The notes under the pieces were generated by a model, which saw only the letters and a program-made list of their open reading frames with translations, searched no databases and had not been told where the DNA came from. This document shows positions 7,347 to 8,141 of a stretch of DNA of 8,141 nt, piece after piece. The translations under genes and the position numbers were made by a program. Position 1 is the first letter of the stretch; the number at the start of each line of letters is the position of its first letter. This DNA is from Chitinophagaceae bacterium (GTDB lineage Bacteria > Bacteroidota > Bacteroidia > Chitinophagales > UBA10324), in the NCBI GenBank assembly GCA_023251195.1, contig JAHEZG010000172.1, positions 1 to 8,141 on the forward strand, in the 5' to 3' direction.

Positions 7347-8141
7347 TTAGTTTTTTGTCAGAATCATCTGCTTGGTATCAATGGCTTTTCCATCAATGAG
7401 TAAAGTATAAACATAAACTCCCGATGTAAGTGTGCTGCCTGTAACGGTTACCAGGCCGAATCCGGTTTGATTAATTGCAAATGATTTTAATTCCACTCCA
7501 TCTAATGAATAAATTTTTATTGTTCCGCTCTTTGCTGAGGACGGCAGGTAATATCTTATAGTAGAGTTTTGTGAGAATGGATTCGGAACATTTTGTTCCA
7601 GTTTCGCAAAATCAGTTAATCCTGTTCCTGAGGTTGACCCGGTGTTTTGCTGATAATTGGAGCAACATTGTGAAAGCGATTGCTCAAACTGATTCATCCG
7701 CGTGTTCATTTCATCAATAGCAATTTGTTGTTGCGCAATTACAGCATCCTTATCCGCAATTTGTTGTTGTTGTTCTTTAATTGCTTCAGTCAGCACGGGT
7801 ATCATTCCGATGTAATTTACACTCTTGTATTCCATCGGATTTGTTGCATCCATTGATTTATCGTAACCGGTTAAAACCAATTCAGGAAAAACTTTTTCCA
7901 GGTCCTGCGCTATGAAACCCATTTGTGTTCCCTGTGGTAAATTCATTTTAGCATACTCCGGTTTGAAAGTATATGTCTTAGCATTCAGCATTTCAATTTT
8001 GCTGAGTGCATCGGTCAAGGGCTGCACATTTTCTTTGAACTTTGAATCTGAAATATTAGTAAGGGTTCCGGTGTAATTTACATTTCCACTGAAGTAGCCT
8101 GCATAGCCGGTACTGCTTTGTCCCCATATTCCGTATGCCGA
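7347..8141 (-). CDS. C-terminal part of an endosialidase-chaperone (peptidase S74) protein with T9SS type A sorting domain, 5' truncated
   Basis: The frame is open from the window edge (8141) to TAA (7349-7347), giving 264 residues; the start lies outside. An internal GTG at 8027 is not the start, because homology continues upstream of it. Residues 1-30 (SAYGIWGQSSTGYAGYFSGN) look like the end of a tail-spike-like repeat region. Residues about 31-120 are the S74/intramolecular chaperone domain: SDSKFKENVQPL, KTYTFKPEY, GTQMGFIAQDLEKVFPELV, YIGMIPVLTEAIKEQ. In phage endosialidases this domain trimerises and folds the stalk, then cuts itself off with a Ser/Lys dyad; here S31 and K36 have the matching spacing. 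Residues about 116-158 form a Gln-rich coiled coil, then CC (159-160) and a Ser/Gly/Thr linker. Residues about 179-264 are a type A sorting domain (LEQNVPNPFSQNSTIRYYLP, SGVYVYTL, KQMILTK). Probably a trimeric secreted surface protein. Confidence 0.9.
   Translation of the reverse strand, partial: SAYGIWGQSSTGYAGYFSGNVNYTGTLTNISDSKFKENVQPLTDALSKIEMLNAKTYTFKPEYAKMNLPQGTQMGFIAQDLEKVFPELVLTGYDKSMDATNPMEYKSVNYIGMIPVLTEAIKEQQQQIADKDAVIAQQQIAIDEMNTRMNQFEQSLSQCCSNYQQNTGSTSGTGLTDFAKLEQNVPNPFSQNSTIRYYLPSSAKSGTIKIYSLDGVELKSFAINQTGFGLVTVTGSTLTSGVYVYTLLIDGKAIDTKQMILTKN

Larger units (their letters stand above)
7157..7348. repeat. Tandem pair of a 96-bp hairpin-containing element
   Basis: Copy 1 (7157-7252) and copy 2 (7253-7348) are directly adjacent, equal in length, and by hand differ at about 10 of 96 positions (about 90% identity). 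Each starts AGTTTTTGTAA and carries the ACCCCTCT...AGAGGGG hairpin followed by a TTGGAGGAATTAT segment. A further AGTTTTTTG at 7349-7357, in the same 96-base register, starts inside the end of the minus-strand gene. The element fills the whole spacer between two convergent genes. Hairpins of this CCCCTC/GAGGGG kind are familiar between genes in many Bacteroidota (general knowledge, not searched). Confidence 0.88.

Noticed and set aside
7157..7348. CRISPR array
   Set aside because: Only two directly abutting 96-bp copies exist with no spacers; the unit is far longer than a CRISPR repeat.
8025..8027. GTG as the start of the S74/T9SS gene
   Set aside because: The frame is open to the window edge and the upstream residues include the SDSKFKEN beginning of the S74 domain, so the true start is outside.

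Overview
The window looks like a chromosomal segment of a Bacteroidota bacterium, probably an environmental member of the Chitinophagia/Sphingobacteriia/Flavobacteriia side of the phylum. The evidence is a DUF5686 protein with an N-terminal carboxypeptidase-regulatory-like domain, one type IX secretion (T9SS) cargo with a type B (CHU_C, gliding-motility-associated) C-terminus, a second cargo with a type A sorting domain, AT-rich spacers, and starts that mostly lack Shine-Dalgarno sites. Nearly every gene encodes an envelope or exported protein.

Layout, left to right. 1-339 (+) is the 3' end of a protein with an RlpA-like double-psi beta-barrel domain. 340-614 is a non-coding spacer. 615-3095 (+) is a complete 826-residue DUF5686 outer-membrane protein. 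3096-3352 is a short AT-rich spacer. 3353-3949 (-) is an unrecognised 198-residue exported protein, probably a small outer-membrane beta-barrel. About 3968-4451 (+) is a decayed paralogue of the 3' end of the DUF5686 gene, with frameshifts and two in-frame stops. 4529-7138 (+) is an 869-residue T9SS type B surface protein: signal peptide, Cys-rich N-terminal domain, PKD-like domain, seven Ig-like repeats with an exact 69-residue period, and CHU_C domain. 7157-7348 holds two tandem copies of a 96-bp element, each with a strong hairpin, between two convergent genes. 7347-8141 (-) is the 3' end of a T9SS type A cargo carrying a peptidase S74/endosialidase-chaperone domain, a coiled coil and the sorting domain.

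The genes do not form an obvious operon or pathway. Strands alternate (+, +, -, +, -) and spacers are long. The common theme is the cell envelope and T9SS export. I found no phage-defence, CRISPR, tRNA/rRNA or transposase feature, and nothing I would call a new multi-gene system. The points most worth a second look are the decayed DUF5686 duplicate with a reverse-strand gene wedged beside it, the indel-free 207-bp repeat register in the surface protein, the tandem hairpin element abutting a stop codon, and the S74 self-cleavage signature placed upstream of a T9SS sorting signal.
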